Below, one piece after another: positions 8,658 to 17,697 of a DNA stretch of 64,000 nucleotides (positions are counted from its first letter, which is position 1; the number at the start of each line of letters is the position of its first letter). The translations under genes and the position numbers were made by a program. This DNA comes from UMGS172 sp964424555 (GTDB lineage Bacteria; Bacillota; Clostridia; Oscillospirales; Acutalibacteraceae): contig CAYRIX010000007.1 in assembly GCA_964424555.1 (NCBI GenBank), positions 1 to 64,000 on the forward strand, in the 5' to 3' direction. Below the pieces are notes generated by a model, which was not told the origin of the DNA, ran no database searches, and saw nothing but the letters and a program-made list of their open reading frames with translations.

Positions 8658-9647
8658 TTAATTCATATTTTCCAAGGCCGACTTTATTCTTTCGGAGAAG
8701 CCTGCCGCTTCGAGCTTCAATAGCTGGTCAATGCAGGCAAACGGAGTCTCGACCGTGGCACAGCCGTGCATTTTAATAACGGTCTTTTGTGCTCCGAGGA
8801 AGGTTGCTCCGCCTCGGCGGTTGTAGTCAAATGCAAGCCTTAAATGCTCGGACATTGCAACGGCCATTTCGCTGTTTTCCTGTCCAAACTGCCTGGCAAC
8901 GTGTTCAACAACTCCCTTGGCAACCAAGCCTGCCGCCTCCGAGGCCTTGAGCAGGATATTTCCTGCAAAGCCGTCGGCCACAACGACGTCGACAAAGCCT
9001 GTCACCATGTCACTGCCCTCAATGTTGCCGACAAAGTTAAGAGGCTGCTGCTTGATAAGCTCAAAGGCTTCAAGCGTCAAGGGTATACCCTTGCGGTCTT
9101 CACGTCCGACCGACAGAAGTCCCACCCTTGGGTTATCGGAATTACCCATGCAAAGGCTCAGTGCATTGCCCATAACGGCAAATCGGCACAGATCCTTTGC
9201 GGTACATTGTACATTGGCTCCGCAATCGACAAGGCATACCATCTTTCCGTTGTATAACGGAAGATTAGACAAAAGGGCAGGGGTCTTAAGACCCTTGATA
9301 AGTCCTAAACGGCAGATACTGCCTATCAGCAAAGCGCCTGTACTCCCTGCACTTATCATACCTATACAGTTGTCATCGGTTTTCAGACGCTTGTAGCCCA
9401 GCGCAATAGAGCAGTCATCACGTCCTGTAAAGATGACCTGAGGATTTTCGTTGTTGGTGATGTAATCCGAGGTCTCGATAAGCTCTATTCGGTTGCCGTC
9501 TATGGCACAGTAGGTCTCAACCGTTTCACGGTCGCCCACAAAAACGACACCCAGTTCGGGAAAACGGTCAAGCGCTTCAAGTGTGCCCTTTATAATAGGC
9601 TCGGGGCCGTTGTCAGCCCCGAAAATATCTACAATAACCTTTTTCAT
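8658..9647 (-). CDS. plsX: Phosphate acyltransferase PlsX
   Basis: A 329-residue PlsX. It interconverts acyl-ACP and acyl-phosphate; acyl-phosphate then feeds PlsY for glycerol-3-phosphate acylation. The family pattern is clear: an N-terminal D-x-FGADNGPEPIIKG, MISAGSTGALL, LVDCGANVQC and a C-terminal GATFLGAQKTVIK. It is the last gene of the fak operon, 8 bp behind fakA. Coupling to a fatty-acid kinase is functionally coherent, since both enzymes handle acyl-phosphate. The usual fabD/fabH companions of plsX are absent. Confidence 0.93.
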   Translation of the reverse strand: MKKVIVDIFGADNGPEPIIKGTLEALDRFPELGVVFVGDRETVETYCAIDGNRIELIETSDYITNNENPQVIFTGRDDCSIALGYKRLKTDDNCIGMISAGSTGALLIGSICRLGLIKGLKTPALLSNLPLYNGKMVCLVDCGANVQCTAKDLCRFAVMGNALSLCMGNSDNPRVGLLSVGREDRKGIPLTLEAFELIKQQPLNFVGNIEGSDMVTGFVDVVVADGFAGNILLKASEAAGLVAKGVVEHVARQFGQENSEMAVAMSEHLRLAFDYNRRGGATFLGAQKTVIKMHGCATVETPFACIDQLLKLEAAGFSERIKSALENMN

Positions 9648-9655
9648 GCTTACAC

Positions 9656-11275
9656 CTACTCGATAGCAAAGATGTAGCGGTATACATCCTGACCGCCCTC
9701 GATAAATCCGACCTCAAGCAAAGGATATTCTTCCGAGAAAAAGCTTTCAAGCTCGGCAATTTCTTCCTCGGGAACATCCTTGCCGTAAAATGCCGTCACG
9801 ACCTGCTTTTCATCCATAAAGGGCAGTCGTTTAAACAATTCGGTGGCGGCTGTGAGGGGTGAGTCGGTCGAGGCATAAACGGTATCGCCCTCAAGACCCA
9901 TCCAGTCGTTCTTCTTGATGGTTACTCCCGAGATAAGAGCATCCCTTGTTGCGGTGGTGACGTAGCCCGTAGCCACATTGGGGAGTCCTGCGGTCATATC
10001 CGAAACAAGATGGTCGATGCTGTCGACCGAAAGATCCATCATCGACAGTGCGGAATACCCCTCAGCCAATGATTTAGTCTTAACTACTCTGACATCGGCA
10101 TCGGTGTAGAGCTTGGCCGCCTGCTCGGCCGTCAAAACCACATTTGAGTCGTTGGGCAGGACTATGATATATTCTGCATTGACCTTTTTAAAGGCCTCGA
10201 TAAAGTCTTCAGCAGACGGGTTGTTGGTACGGCCGCCGTCGATAACGGCGCTCACGCCTACACCTTCGAAAAATCCGATAAGACCCTCACCCGTTGCGGT
10301 GGCTACCACTGCAAACTTCTGACGCTCGGGTCTTGATGCGGCTATTTCGCTGTGCTGAACCGACATGTTTTCGATCTTTACGGTCACCATTTCGCCGTAC
10401 TGACGCACATATCCGATGACCTGTTCGGGGTTGAAGGTGTGGACATGTACCTTAACAAGGCTACCGTCCTGTACCGTCACGACCGAATCGCCGAAGGTCT
10501 GCAGCTTTTGCGTCATATCGCTGAGCTTAAAGGCCTCAATATCGGTCTTGGAAGTTTGCAGTTGCAATATAAATTCGGTGCAATAGCCAAACTCCAGTTC
10601 GCTGTTTTCGTTAAATGCGATATCCGATGCGGTCGTTTCAACGGGGATGTCAATATCCTCAACGGGGTTGCCGCACAGCACCGACTGCATTCCTTCAAAA
10701 ATGCACACAATACCTGCGCCGCCCGAATCGACGACGCCTGCCTCCTTAAGAACAGCCAAAAGCTTAGGGGTGTTCTTCAAAGAACGGTGCATTACGGTCA
10801 GCAAACGCTCAAAGCAATCGATAAAATCGCTTAGCTTTACGGCCTCAAGGTATTCGCTGGCCTCACGAATAACGGTCAGCATGGTTCCCTCGGTCGGGGT
10901 TGCAACGGCATGATATGCATATTCGCATCCTCGTTTAAAAGCCGATGCAAAGGTCTTGGGTGTGAAATACTCAAGATTTTCAGAGCCGATGGCCAGTCCT
11001 CTTATAAACTGTGACAGAATGACACCCGAGTTGCCTCTTGCCGAAAGCAGAGAGTTTCTTGAAAACTTCTGCATCATATCGCCCAGAGAGTCAAACTCCT
11101 TGCGGGTGCCCATTACGCCACCCTCAATGGTCATGGTCATATTTTTGCCTGTGTCGCCGTCGGGAACGGGAAAAACATTCAGTTCATCCACGACCGTCAT
11201 ATTACGCTTCAGGTTGACATAGCCGCCCGTCAGCATTTCCTGCCACAGGCGAACATCTATCTTTTCGATACGCAT
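9656..11275 (-). CDS. fakA: Fatty acid kinase catalytic subunit FakA (DAK2/DhaL domain)
   Basis: About 539 residues. ATG 11275 is preferred because AAGGGTGAG lies at the right distance; an upstream GTG 11287 would overlap the preceding gene. The N-terminal DhaL-type ATP domain shows NVFPVPDGDTGKN with the Mg-binding aspartates, GNSGVILSQF and DSGGAG. The long central and C-terminal region matches YloV/FakA. It phosphorylates fatty acids bound to a FakB (DegV) protein, giving acyl-phosphate for PlsX/PlsY. Two DegV genes lie directly upstream, confirming the role. Confidence 0.92.
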   Translation of the reverse strand: MRIEKIDVRLWQEMLTGGYVNLKRNMTVVDELNVFPVPDGDTGKNMTMTIEGGVMGTRKEFDSLGDMMQKFSRNSLLSARGNSGVILSQFIRGLAIGSENLEYFTPKTFASAFKRGCEYAYHAVATPTEGTMLTVIREASEYLEAVKLSDFIDCFERLLTVMHRSLKNTPKLLAVLKEAGVVDSGGAGIVCIFEGMQSVLCGNPVEDIDIPVETTASDIAFNENSELEFGYCTEFILQLQTSKTDIEAFKLSDMTQKLQTFGDSVVTVQDGSLVKVHVHTFNPEQVIGYVRQYGEMVTVKIENMSVQHSEIAASRPERQKFAVVATATGEGLIGFFEGVGVSAVIDGGRTNNPSAEDFIEAFKKVNAEYIIVLPNDSNVVLTAEQAAKLYTDADVRVVKTKSLAEGYSALSMMDLSVDSIDHLVSDMTAGLPNVATGYVTTATRDALISGVTIKKNDWMGLEGDTVYASTDSPLTAATELFKRLPFMDEKQVVTAFYGKDVPEEEIAELESFFSEEYPLLEVGFIEGGQDVYRYIFAIE

Positions 11276-11279
11276 GTGT

Positions 11280-12164
11280 TTACTCACCCTTAATAGTTAC
11301 TTCCTTGCCGTAGCAGAAACCGACAATGGTGCCCGGACCTACGCAGGAGCCGACAATAGGAGTTATGTAATCGATATGAACACCCTTGAAAGGCACCTTT
11401 TCTAAAATAAGGTCACGAAGCTGAAGAGCGCTCTTTTCATCATCGGCATGAGAGATGTAAAGTATCTGCTCCTCGGGGTTTTCAACGGCCTTTTCTATAT
11501 CCTCAACAATAGCGAGCTTTGCGTTAAGAGAGCCCTTGACCTTACGATATGCGTAGTTTTGGCCGATAACATCGGAAATGATGATCGGCTTTACACCAAA
11601 GAGGTTTCCAAAGAACGCTTTTGAAGCCTTTACACGGCCTGCACGGCGGAGATACTCCAGTGTATCGGCGCTGCCGAACTGGTTGACCTTAAGACGGTTT
11701 GCCTCAAGATATTCGGCAGTTTCGGCGGCGGTCTTGCCTAAATTACGCTGCTCGTCAGCCATGAAGCAGATGTAAGACTGACCCAAAGAGCTTATACGTG
11801 AGTCAACGCAGTAGACCTTGTTGTCTGCATATTTTTCATTGAACTCTTCAGCAACAACGGTTGCCAGATTATAAGAGCCCGAAAGAGCTGATGAGCATGA
11901 AATGTATATAACATCCTGACCCTTTTCGAGGTAGTATTCAAATTTTTCCACGAAGCTCTCACGAGGCACCTGAGTAGTGGTGAAGCGCTTGCCGTTTCGC
12001 ATCAGGTCGTAAAATTCCTTGGGTGAGTGTGAGACCCAATCGAGATTGGCCGGGTACTCTTTGTCGTCAAGAACGTAATTCATCATGACATAGTCAATGT
12101 TATGCTTTTCTCTCAGGGCGGCACACATATCACTGGTGGAGTCGGTAATGATTGCAAAGTTCAT
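11280..12164 (-). CDS. DegV family protein, putative fatty-acid carrier FakB
   Basis: A 294-residue DegV protein with the N-terminal AIITDSTSDM, central FTTTQVPRESF, SCSSALSGSYN and the C-terminal GPGTIVGFCYG. DegV/FakB proteins bind a fatty acid and present its carboxylate to FakA. The stop codon sits inside the fakA ribosome site, so translation is probably coupled. It is the second of two diverged paralogues here, which in other Firmicutes differ in preference for saturated versus unsaturated chains; the preference here is unknown. Confidence 0.9.
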   Translation of the reverse strand: MNFAIITDSTSDMCAALREKHNIDYVMMNYVLDDKEYPANLDWVSHSPKEFYDLMRNGKRFTTTQVPRESFVEKFEYYLEKGQDVIYISCSSALSGSYNLATVVAEEFNEKYADNKVYCVDSRISSLGQSYICFMADEQRNLGKTAAETAEYLEANRLKVNQFGSADTLEYLRRAGRVKASKAFFGNLFGVKPIIISDVIGQNYAYRKVKGSLNAKLAIVEDIEKAVENPEEQILYISHADDEKSALQLRDLILEKVPFKGVHIDYITPIVGSCVGPGTIVGFCYGKEVTIKGE

Positions 12165-12179
12165 TTTAATTTCCTCCTA

Positions 12180-13124
12180 TTATTTGGCCTTTTGAGACTC
12201 AATAATTTTTTCCATCAAGGCCTTTTCGTCGGACATATCCTTGCTTGTGGGGTGTCCCTTGAAGAAGGCTGCGCAAAGACCCGGTCCAATGGTTGCACCG
12301 CAGGCGGCACCGACGGTGTTGATAATGACCTCTTTAGGCTTTATCTCGTTTCTGATGCGCTCGGCCAACAGTTCGGCGGCGGCCTCACGGTTGGTGTGCG
12401 CAACAAACATTATTTGGTTTTCGGGGTCGACCGCCATCTCTGAGATATACTTTATTGTGGCATCTATCATATTTTTGGGGCCCTTGAGCTTTCCGATCAC
12501 CTCGGACATACCCTTTTCATTGAAGTCAGCCATGATGTTAAGTCCTATCATCTGACCGAAGAAAGCCTTAAAGTTGGTGACACGGCCTGTCTTAACAAGG
12601 AAGAAAAGGTCGTCCATAGAGCCCATTTGGTGAACAGTATGCTTGATCTCGTCAAGATATGCGGCGGTTTCGTCAATCGTCTTGCCCCGATCTCTTTGCA
12701 GGCAGGCCTCAATTACCAGCAAGGCCAGTGCGGTAGAATATCGCTGAGAGTCAATGCAGATGATCTTTCTCTCGGGATATTTTTGCTGTAAATCTTCGGC
12801 AACACCTACGGTGTTGGACCACGAAGACGAAAGTCCGGACGAAAGGCTGATGCTCAGAACATCTCGGCCGTCCTTAAGGTATTTTTCAAAGGTCTCCATA
12901 ACCTCTCCCAAAGGGGGAGTTGCGGTGGTGTAAAGAGCCTTTCTGCCCTTCATGGAGTCATAATATTCCTTGGCGGTCATGGTTTCCCAATCCAACGAGC
13001 AGCTTTCCTGCTTGCCGTCGGGATAATAAAGGATACCTCGAACATAATCGTCGACACCGAAGCGCTCACGAAGCCCCTTATGCAGGTCGCAGGCCGTATC
13101 TGCGACAATGGCGAAATTACTCAT
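12180..13124 (-). CDS. DegV family protein, second FakB paralogue
   Basis: A 314-residue DegV protein and first gene of the operon, behind a GAGGAG ribosome site. It has IVADTACDL near the N-terminus, LYTTATPPLGEVMETF, SLSSGLSSSWSN and the C-terminal GPGLCAAFF. It is longer than its neighbour by a C-terminal extension (STSKDMSDEKALMEKI-like, helical). The sequence differs strongly from the downstream DegV, which supports distinct fatty-acid specificities rather than a recent duplication. Confidence 0.88.
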   Translation of the reverse strand: MSNFAIVADTACDLHKGLRERFGVDDYVRGILYYPDGKQESCSLDWETMTAKEYYDSMKGRKALYTTATPPLGEVMETFEKYLKDGRDVLSISLSSGLSSSWSNTVGVAEDLQQKYPERKIICIDSQRYSTALALLVIEACLQRDRGKTIDETAAYLDEIKHTVHQMGSMDDLFFLVKTGRVTNFKAFFGQMIGLNIMADFNEKGMSEVIGKLKGPKNMIDATIKYISEMAVDPENQIMFVAHTNREAAAELLAERIRNEIKPKEVIINTVGAACGATIGPGLCAAFFKGHPTSKDMSDEKALMEKIIESQKAK

Positions 13125-13154
13125 AGCTCAGTTCTCCTCTACAACTGTTTGTTG

Positions 13155-13208
13155 TTCGTACAACATACGAATATACACTACTATACCATATTGGATTAGA
13201 AATTTCAA
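13155..13208 (-). promoter_or_regulatory. Promoter of the fak-plsX operon with palindromic operator
   Basis: On the minus strand, TTGAAA (13203-13208) is 17 nt from TATAGT (13180-13185). Starting about 9 nt after the -10 is a perfect inverted repeat, TTCGTA-N5-TACGAA (13155-13171). Its position over the transcription start suggests a repressor site. It does not match the FapR or FabT consensus sites as I know them. Confidence 0.7.
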
Positions 13209-13307
13209 GAAATTACGACAATTTGCAAAAAAATTAGTGCAAAACCATTTGACATCTGTTATAATAAAGTGATTTATTATGACTTAGTATCTTTGGAGGG
13301 TTTATAT

Positions 13308-14261
13308 ATGCTTTGGTGGCTTATTCCCGCAATAATAATAGTTTTGCTTTTGGGCGGTGTCGTTGCAATGCTGATGAAGACCGTACCGATAGCCAGAAAT
13401 GTTTACCGTGACCAGTTGGTCCGCACCGAGCCCGAAAAGTGGGGACGGGTCTGCTCCTGCCCCGAAAACGAGGAACAGCAGGCCATGTTTGATATGGGCT
13501 GCGAGTGGGCAAAAAGTGTTGCCGACAAAATGCAGGAGGTTCACATCGTTCATGACGGCCTGAATCTCTACGGTGAATATTATAACCTGTCCGACTCAAA
13601 AAAATGTGTGCTTATTTTACCGGGACGATGTGAAAGTCTTTTGTATTCGTATTATTTTGCCCCACCTTATCACAAGGCAGGATTTAACGTTTTGGTAATT
13701 GACCAGCGTGCCCATGGCAAAAGTGATGGTGTTTACAACACTATCGGTGTCAAGGAAAGCGGAGACTGTATTGAATGGATCAGATTTCTCGAGAAGGAGT
13801 ACGGTATTGAGGAAGTATATTTGCATACCATTTGCGTAGGTACGGCTACAGCCCTGCTTGCCATGGTGTCAGGGGCTTGCCCTAAGAGTGTCAAGGGTCT
13901 TGTTACCGAGGGCTGCTTTACCTCCTTTGCTGAGACCTTCCGCACCCATATGATACAGCTCAATCGCCCTGTGTTCCCCGTAAGAAACCTCGCTATGCAT
14001 GAGATAAAAAAGCATACGGGCACTGATGTCTATAAAACCGCTCCCATTAAGATTATAGGACAATTAAAGCAAAGAGCACTGTTCCTTTACGGCGAGCAGG
14101 ATGTTTTCTCCTTGCCCGAAAAGAGTAAACAGCTTTTTGAAGAATGCGGTAGTACCGACAAGGAAATTGTATGGTTTGAAAACGGCGGACATTCCCATCT
14201 TCGCATCAATAACACCGAAAAGTATGACAATGCGATAATTGATTTCCTTAACCGTGGGTGA
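13308..14261 (+). CDS. Membrane-anchored alpha/beta hydrolase
   Basis: Starts at ATG 13308, set by GGAGGG at 13295-13300. The 317-residue protein has an N-terminal membrane anchor (LWWLIPAIIIVLLLGGVVAML) and a hydrolase domain with DQRAHGKSD. The nucleophile elbow is unusual: the expected GxSxG position reads CVGTATA in HTICVGTATALL, with no serine, so the enzyme may use another residue or be catalytically altered. A C-terminal histidine (GGHSHL) and an acidic residue (YGEQDVFSLPE) remain. First gene of the plus-strand lipid cluster. Confidence 0.7.
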   Translation: MLWWLIPAIIIVLLLGGVVAMLMKTVPIARNVYRDQLVRTEPEKWGRVCSCPENEEQQAMFDMGCEWAKSVADKMQEVHIVHDGLNLYGEYYNLSDSKKCVLILPGRCESLLYSYYFAPPYHKAGFNVLVIDQRAHGKSDGVYNTIGVKESGDCIEWIRFLEKEYGIEEVYLHTICVGTATALLAMVSGACPKSVKGLVTEGCFTSFAETFRTHMIQLNRPVFPVRNLAMHEIKKHTGTDVYKTAPIKIIGQLKQRALFLYGEQDVFSLPEKSKQLFEECGSTDKEIVWFENGGHSHLRINNTEKYDNAIIDFLNRG

Positions 14262-14266
14262 GTTGC

Positions 14267-16174
14267 ATGAGAAGAGAACTGAAAAAGCTTATCGCCTCAA
14301 ATATGGGCGACCTTAAGAATTCCGAGCAAAGGCTTAAGGATATTTACAATATTACCTTTCGCAACCGTGACCTTATTATGGCCGAGGACAACGACGGCTT
14401 CCGTGTGCATAAATACACCTACGGCGAAATGGCCGATCGTTGTGAAACAGCCGCAAAGGGCCTTTATAAAGCACTGGGCGACACCCATTTCTGGGTCGGC
14501 CTTGAAATGGAAAACAACGTCGATTGGATAGCCGCTTTTTGGGGTATTTTAAAAAGCGGCAACAAGCCGTATCTTATCAATACCCGCCACCCAAGGGCTA
14601 TGACCGAGGGCATTTTAAAAACGCTCGGTATAACTCATGTCGTTTGCGATAAAAAGGGTGAGCTCGACACGGATTACATAGTTTTTTCCGAACTGCCCGA
14701 GGGCGAGGATTGCCCTGCCGAGTTTGAGAATGCATTGGCTATTGCTACCTCGGCAACCTCTTTAAAGGAGTCGGTCTGCATTTACGAGGGTAAAAACATT
14801 GCGGCTCAAATCTTTAATTCCGAAAGCATCATCAAGGAAAGTAAGAGGATGATTTTCCATTATAACGGTAGTCTTAAGCAGCTTGCCTTTCTGCCGTTTT
14901 ACCATATTTTTGGACTTTTTGCGGTTTACTTCTGGTTTACGTTTTTCAACCGTACCATCGTATTTTTAAAAGACCTTGCGCCCGACACAATTCTTAATAC
15001 GGTCAGACGACATGAGGTTACTCACATTTTTGCCGTGCCCTTGCTGTGGCACACGATAGAGAAGAAGATACTCAAATCCGCCAAGGATGAGGGTAAGCTC
15101 ACAAAACTGCAAAAGGGTATCAGAGTTTGTACCAAGCTGCAAAACGCATTTCCGTTCTTAGGCCAGAAGTTGGCAATGAAGATAATGAGCGATGTCACCG
15201 ATAAGGTGTTTGGCCGAAGTGTCAGATTTTGTATCAGCGGCGGTAGCTTTATCAAGCCGTCTGCCTTGGAGCTGTTTAACGGCATCGGATATCCTCTTCA
15301 TAACGGCTACGGAATGAGTGAGATAGGCATTTCCTCGGTTGAGCTGAGAAAGAAACCGAAGCATCGTAATTTGGGCTCTGTCGGCCGTCCGTTTGATTCG
15401 GTTGAATGCCGTTTGAACGGCGACGGTATTATGGAGATAAAGGGTGCTTCGCTCTGCTCAGAAAAGCTCACGGGCGGAGCGAAGGTCGAGCTTGGCGAAT
15501 GGTTCTCCACCGACGACATTATGGAGGTCGACCGAGACGGATACTATTATATAAAGGGCCGCAAGAGCGATATTGTTATCTCTGAAAACGGTGAGAATAT
15601 CAACCCCGATATGCTGGAGCCGTTGTTCTCGCACACCGATGCAGTCAATCTTTCGGTATTAGGACTGTCTGTTGACGGCGAAGAAAAGCTGTCGCTGGTG
15701 GTTCAGGTCAACCAATACCTGTCGTCGGCACGCATCAAAGAGCTTTATGAGGCGATAAAGACAGTTAACGCAGCATTGCCGTCGCCCCAGCAGATGCGCA
15801 AGGTGTATATGACCTATGACCCGATAGTTTCAGAAACTGCTATAAAGGTCAGCCGTGCCTATTTAAAGCGTGCTGTCGATAACGGCTCGGTGACGCTTTT
15901 GCCGTTTGAAAGGGCCGAGTCCGAAAGGCCTGAGGGCGAGGTCGACCAAAAGATACTCGACCGTGTTTTGGAGCTTATTGCACCTATTTTAGAGCTGAAG
16001 CCGGAAGAAATAGATCCTGACGCACACCTTATGCTCGATCTCGGTGCTACAAGTCTGCAATACTTCTCAATGCTGAGAGTGTTGGCTGAGGAGTTTGGTC
16101 TTTCGGCCGAGCAGGGCGAAAAATATACCTATACCGTGCGTGAATTCTGCAGGTATATAGAAAGGCATATTTGA
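14267..16174 (+). CDS. AMP-forming acyl-activating enzyme fused to an acyl carrier protein domain
   Basis: About 635 residues from ATG 14267 (numbers below count from GTG 14258). The adenylating fold is recognisable: YGMSE at 351-355, STDD (A7) around 417-420, GRKSDIVISENGENI around 434-448 and a candidate catalytic Lys530. The usual phosphate-binding loop (TSGTTGxPK) is degenerate, reading TSATSLKES at 164-172. A C-terminal carrier domain has DLGATSLQ, with Ser599 as the phosphopantetheine site. It probably loads a fatty acid onto its own carrier domain or the nearby free ACP. Nearly contiguous with the hydrolase and acyltransferases. Confidence 0.85.
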   Translation: MRRELKKLIASNMGDLKNSEQRLKDIYNITFRNRDLIMAEDNDGFRVHKYTYGEMADRCETAAKGLYKALGDTHFWVGLEMENNVDWIAAFWGILKSGNKPYLINTRHPRAMTEGILKTLGITHVVCDKKGELDTDYIVFSELPEGEDCPAEFENALAIATSATSLKESVCIYEGKNIAAQIFNSESIIKESKRMIFHYNGSLKQLAFLPFYHIFGLFAVYFWFTFFNRTIVFLKDLAPDTILNTVRRHEVTHIFAVPLLWHTIEKKILKSAKDEGKLTKLQKGIRVCTKLQNAFPFLGQKLAMKIMSDVTDKVFGRSVRFCISGGSFIKPSALELFNGIGYPLHNGYGMSEIGISSVELRKKPKHRNLGSVGRPFDSVECRLNGDGIMEIKGASLCSEKLTGGAKVELGEWFSTDDIMEVDRDGYYYIKGRKSDIVISENGENINPDMLEPLFSHTDAVNLSVLGLSVDGEEKLSLVVQVNQYLSSARIKELYEAIKTVNAALPSPQQMRKVYMTYDPIVSETAIKVSRAYLKRAVDNGSVTLLPFERAESERPEGEVDQKILDRVLELIAPILELKPEEIDPDAHLMLDLGATSLQYFSMLRVLAEEFGLSAEQGEKYTYTVREFCRYIERHI

Positions 16175-16176
16175 TC

Positions 16177-16821
16177 ATGAAACAGCGTAATGTTAATCCG
16201 ATACTGCTTTGGATAGTGAAGCTGACAGGCATTATACCTGCACTTTTGTTTTTAAAACCAAAGGTAGTCTATGCGGACAAGAAAAAGCAGTCACGCAAGC
16301 TGCCCAAGGGTTGTATTTTAATGTCAAACCACAAATCCTTGATGGATTTTGTGCTGTACCTCATACTTTTTTACGGCAGGACTATCCGTTTTCTTATGGC
16401 TGAGGTGCTTTATAATAAATCCAAGCTTTTTGCATGGTTTTTATTCGGCATCGGCGGTATATATGTTAACCGTGATGCCAAGGATTTCGCCTTTATGCAC
16501 GAATCGATAAAGGTGCTTGACAAGGGCGGTACGGTCGGTATTTTCCCCGAGAGCCGTCTGCCCGTAAACGGTAAGCCGTGGCCCTTTAAGCCCAGTGTTT
16601 CGTACATTGCGCTTCATTCCGATGCACCGATAGTTCCCGTGTATACCGACGGCAATTACGGACTGTTTAAGAGAGCGCATGTCGTTATCGGCACGCCCAT
16701 ATACTTGAACGAGCTGCGTGACCCGAGTTTTCCCGAGGACAAGGATATCGAGCGTCTGACCAAGCTGTTAGAGGAAAAGACCTACGAGTTAAAGGAGCTT
16801 TTGGACCGTAATGGGAAATAA
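16177..16821 (+). CDS. 1-acyl-glycerol-3-phosphate acyltransferase family protein (PlsC-like)
   Basis: A 214-residue PlsC-type enzyme beginning at ATG 16177, two bases after the ligase-ACP stop. Motif I is NHKSLMD (H52, D57), and FPES in VGIFPESRLP corresponds to the glycerophosphate-binding motif. The N-terminus is hydrophobic and probably membrane-associated. The family transfers an acyl group from acyl-ACP or acyl-CoA to a lysolipid or other hydroxyl acceptor. A second, different PlsC follows, so the pair may acylate two positions of one lipid. Confidence 0.88.
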   Translation: MKQRNVNPILLWIVKLTGIIPALLFLKPKVVYADKKKQSRKLPKGCILMSNHKSLMDFVLYLILFYGRTIRFLMAEVLYNKSKLFAWFLFGIGGIYVNRDAKDFAFMHESIKVLDKGGTVGIFPESRLPVNGKPWPFKPSVSYIALHSDAPIVPVYTDGNYGLFKRAHVVIGTPIYLNELRDPSFPEDKDIERLTKLLEEKTYELKELLDRNGK

Positions 16822-17458
16822 AAAAAGAAAAAATCCTTTCAGGTATCTTCCGCTTGATGCCGCACGTGTTATATGCTCTATTCTTATGCTGGCATTCCGT
16901 CCTAAAAAGCTGCACATAAGCGGCAAGAAGTATGATCAAAAGGTCAAGGGCGGAGCGATAGTTGCCTCTAACCACACAGGCTTTTCCGACCCGTTCAGGG
17001 TGGCGACCTGCTTTATTACCAGAAGGGTGTTTTTCTTGGCGGCGAAAGAGGTCATGATAAACCGTGTGGTGGGATTTTTGCTCAAGGGAGCAGGCTGTAT
17101 CAGTATCGACCGTGATCAGTCCGATATCAACGCTATCAGAAAATGTGTAGACGTGCTGAAAGACGGCAAGTATCTTGCAATATTCCCTCAGGGCAGTATT
17201 CAGGATAACGACGAAATAAGCAAGATAAAATCGGGCGCTGTGCTTATCGCTCTACAGGCGGGTGTGCCGATAATTCCAATGTACACCGCCAAGCGTAAGC
17301 ATTGGTGGAACCGTACGCTTTTGGTTATTGGCGATCCGTTGGATTGCAAGGAGATTTGCCCAAAGAAATTTCCGTCGGTTGCAGATTTGGAAGAGCTTTC
17401 AAGCAAGCTTTTGGAAAAAATGGAGGAGTGTAAAAAGGTTTATGAGCAAGCTGAGTAA
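16811..17458 (+). CDS. Second PlsC-like acyltransferase
   Basis: A 215-residue acyltransferase overlapping the previous gene by 11 bp. Motif I is NHTGFSD (H55, D60). The third motif is FPQGSIQ instead of the usual FPEGTR, a substitution that may change acceptor preference. Another basic hydrophobic N-terminus suggests membrane association. It is clearly paralogous to, but diverged from, its neighbour. Translational overlap on both sides indicates a tight operon. Confidence 0.87.
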   Translation: MGNKKRKNPFRYLPLDAARVICSILMLAFRPKKLHISGKKYDQKVKGGAIVASNHTGFSDPFRVATCFITRRVFFLAAKEVMINRVVGFLLKGAGCISIDRDQSDINAIRKCVDVLKDGKYLAIFPQGSIQDNDEISKIKSGAVLIALQAGVPIIPMYTAKRKHWWNRTLLVIGDPLDCKEICPKKFPSVADLEELSSKLLEKMEECKKVYEQAE

Positions 17459-17696
17459 TGAACAGATAATTGAAAGGTTGACCGAGCTTTTTAATAGCGT
17501 GTTCGAGGGAGATATTGATGTTTCAAGCATTAGTGCCGACGCAAAGCTTATTGAGGATCTCGGCATGAATTCTATTGCCCTGCTTTATATGGCGATGGCG
17601 GTTGAGGAGGAGTTTGGCGTTCGCTTCACTAATGAAGATTTCGGTGTTCTGAGAACGGTCGGCGATGTTGTGAACAAGATCTCCGATAACGTGTGA
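17442..17696 (+). CDS. Acyl carrier protein
   Basis: An 84-residue acidic carrier protein. ATG 17442 lies inside the end of the acyltransferase gene and is preceded by a purine-rich GGAGGAG stretch. The phosphopantetheine site is DLGMNS with Ser44; Asn replaces the Asp of the usual DSL motif. It is followed by helix-rich sequence as in ACPs. Its position between acyltransferases and an LRAT-like gene suggests a dedicated carrier rather than the housekeeping fatty-acid synthesis ACP. Confidence 0.88.
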   Translation: MSKLSNEQIIERLTELFNSVFEGDIDVSSISADAKLIEDLGMNSIALLYMAMAVEEEFGVRFTNEDFGVLRTVGDVVNKISDNV

Positions 17697-17697
17697 T

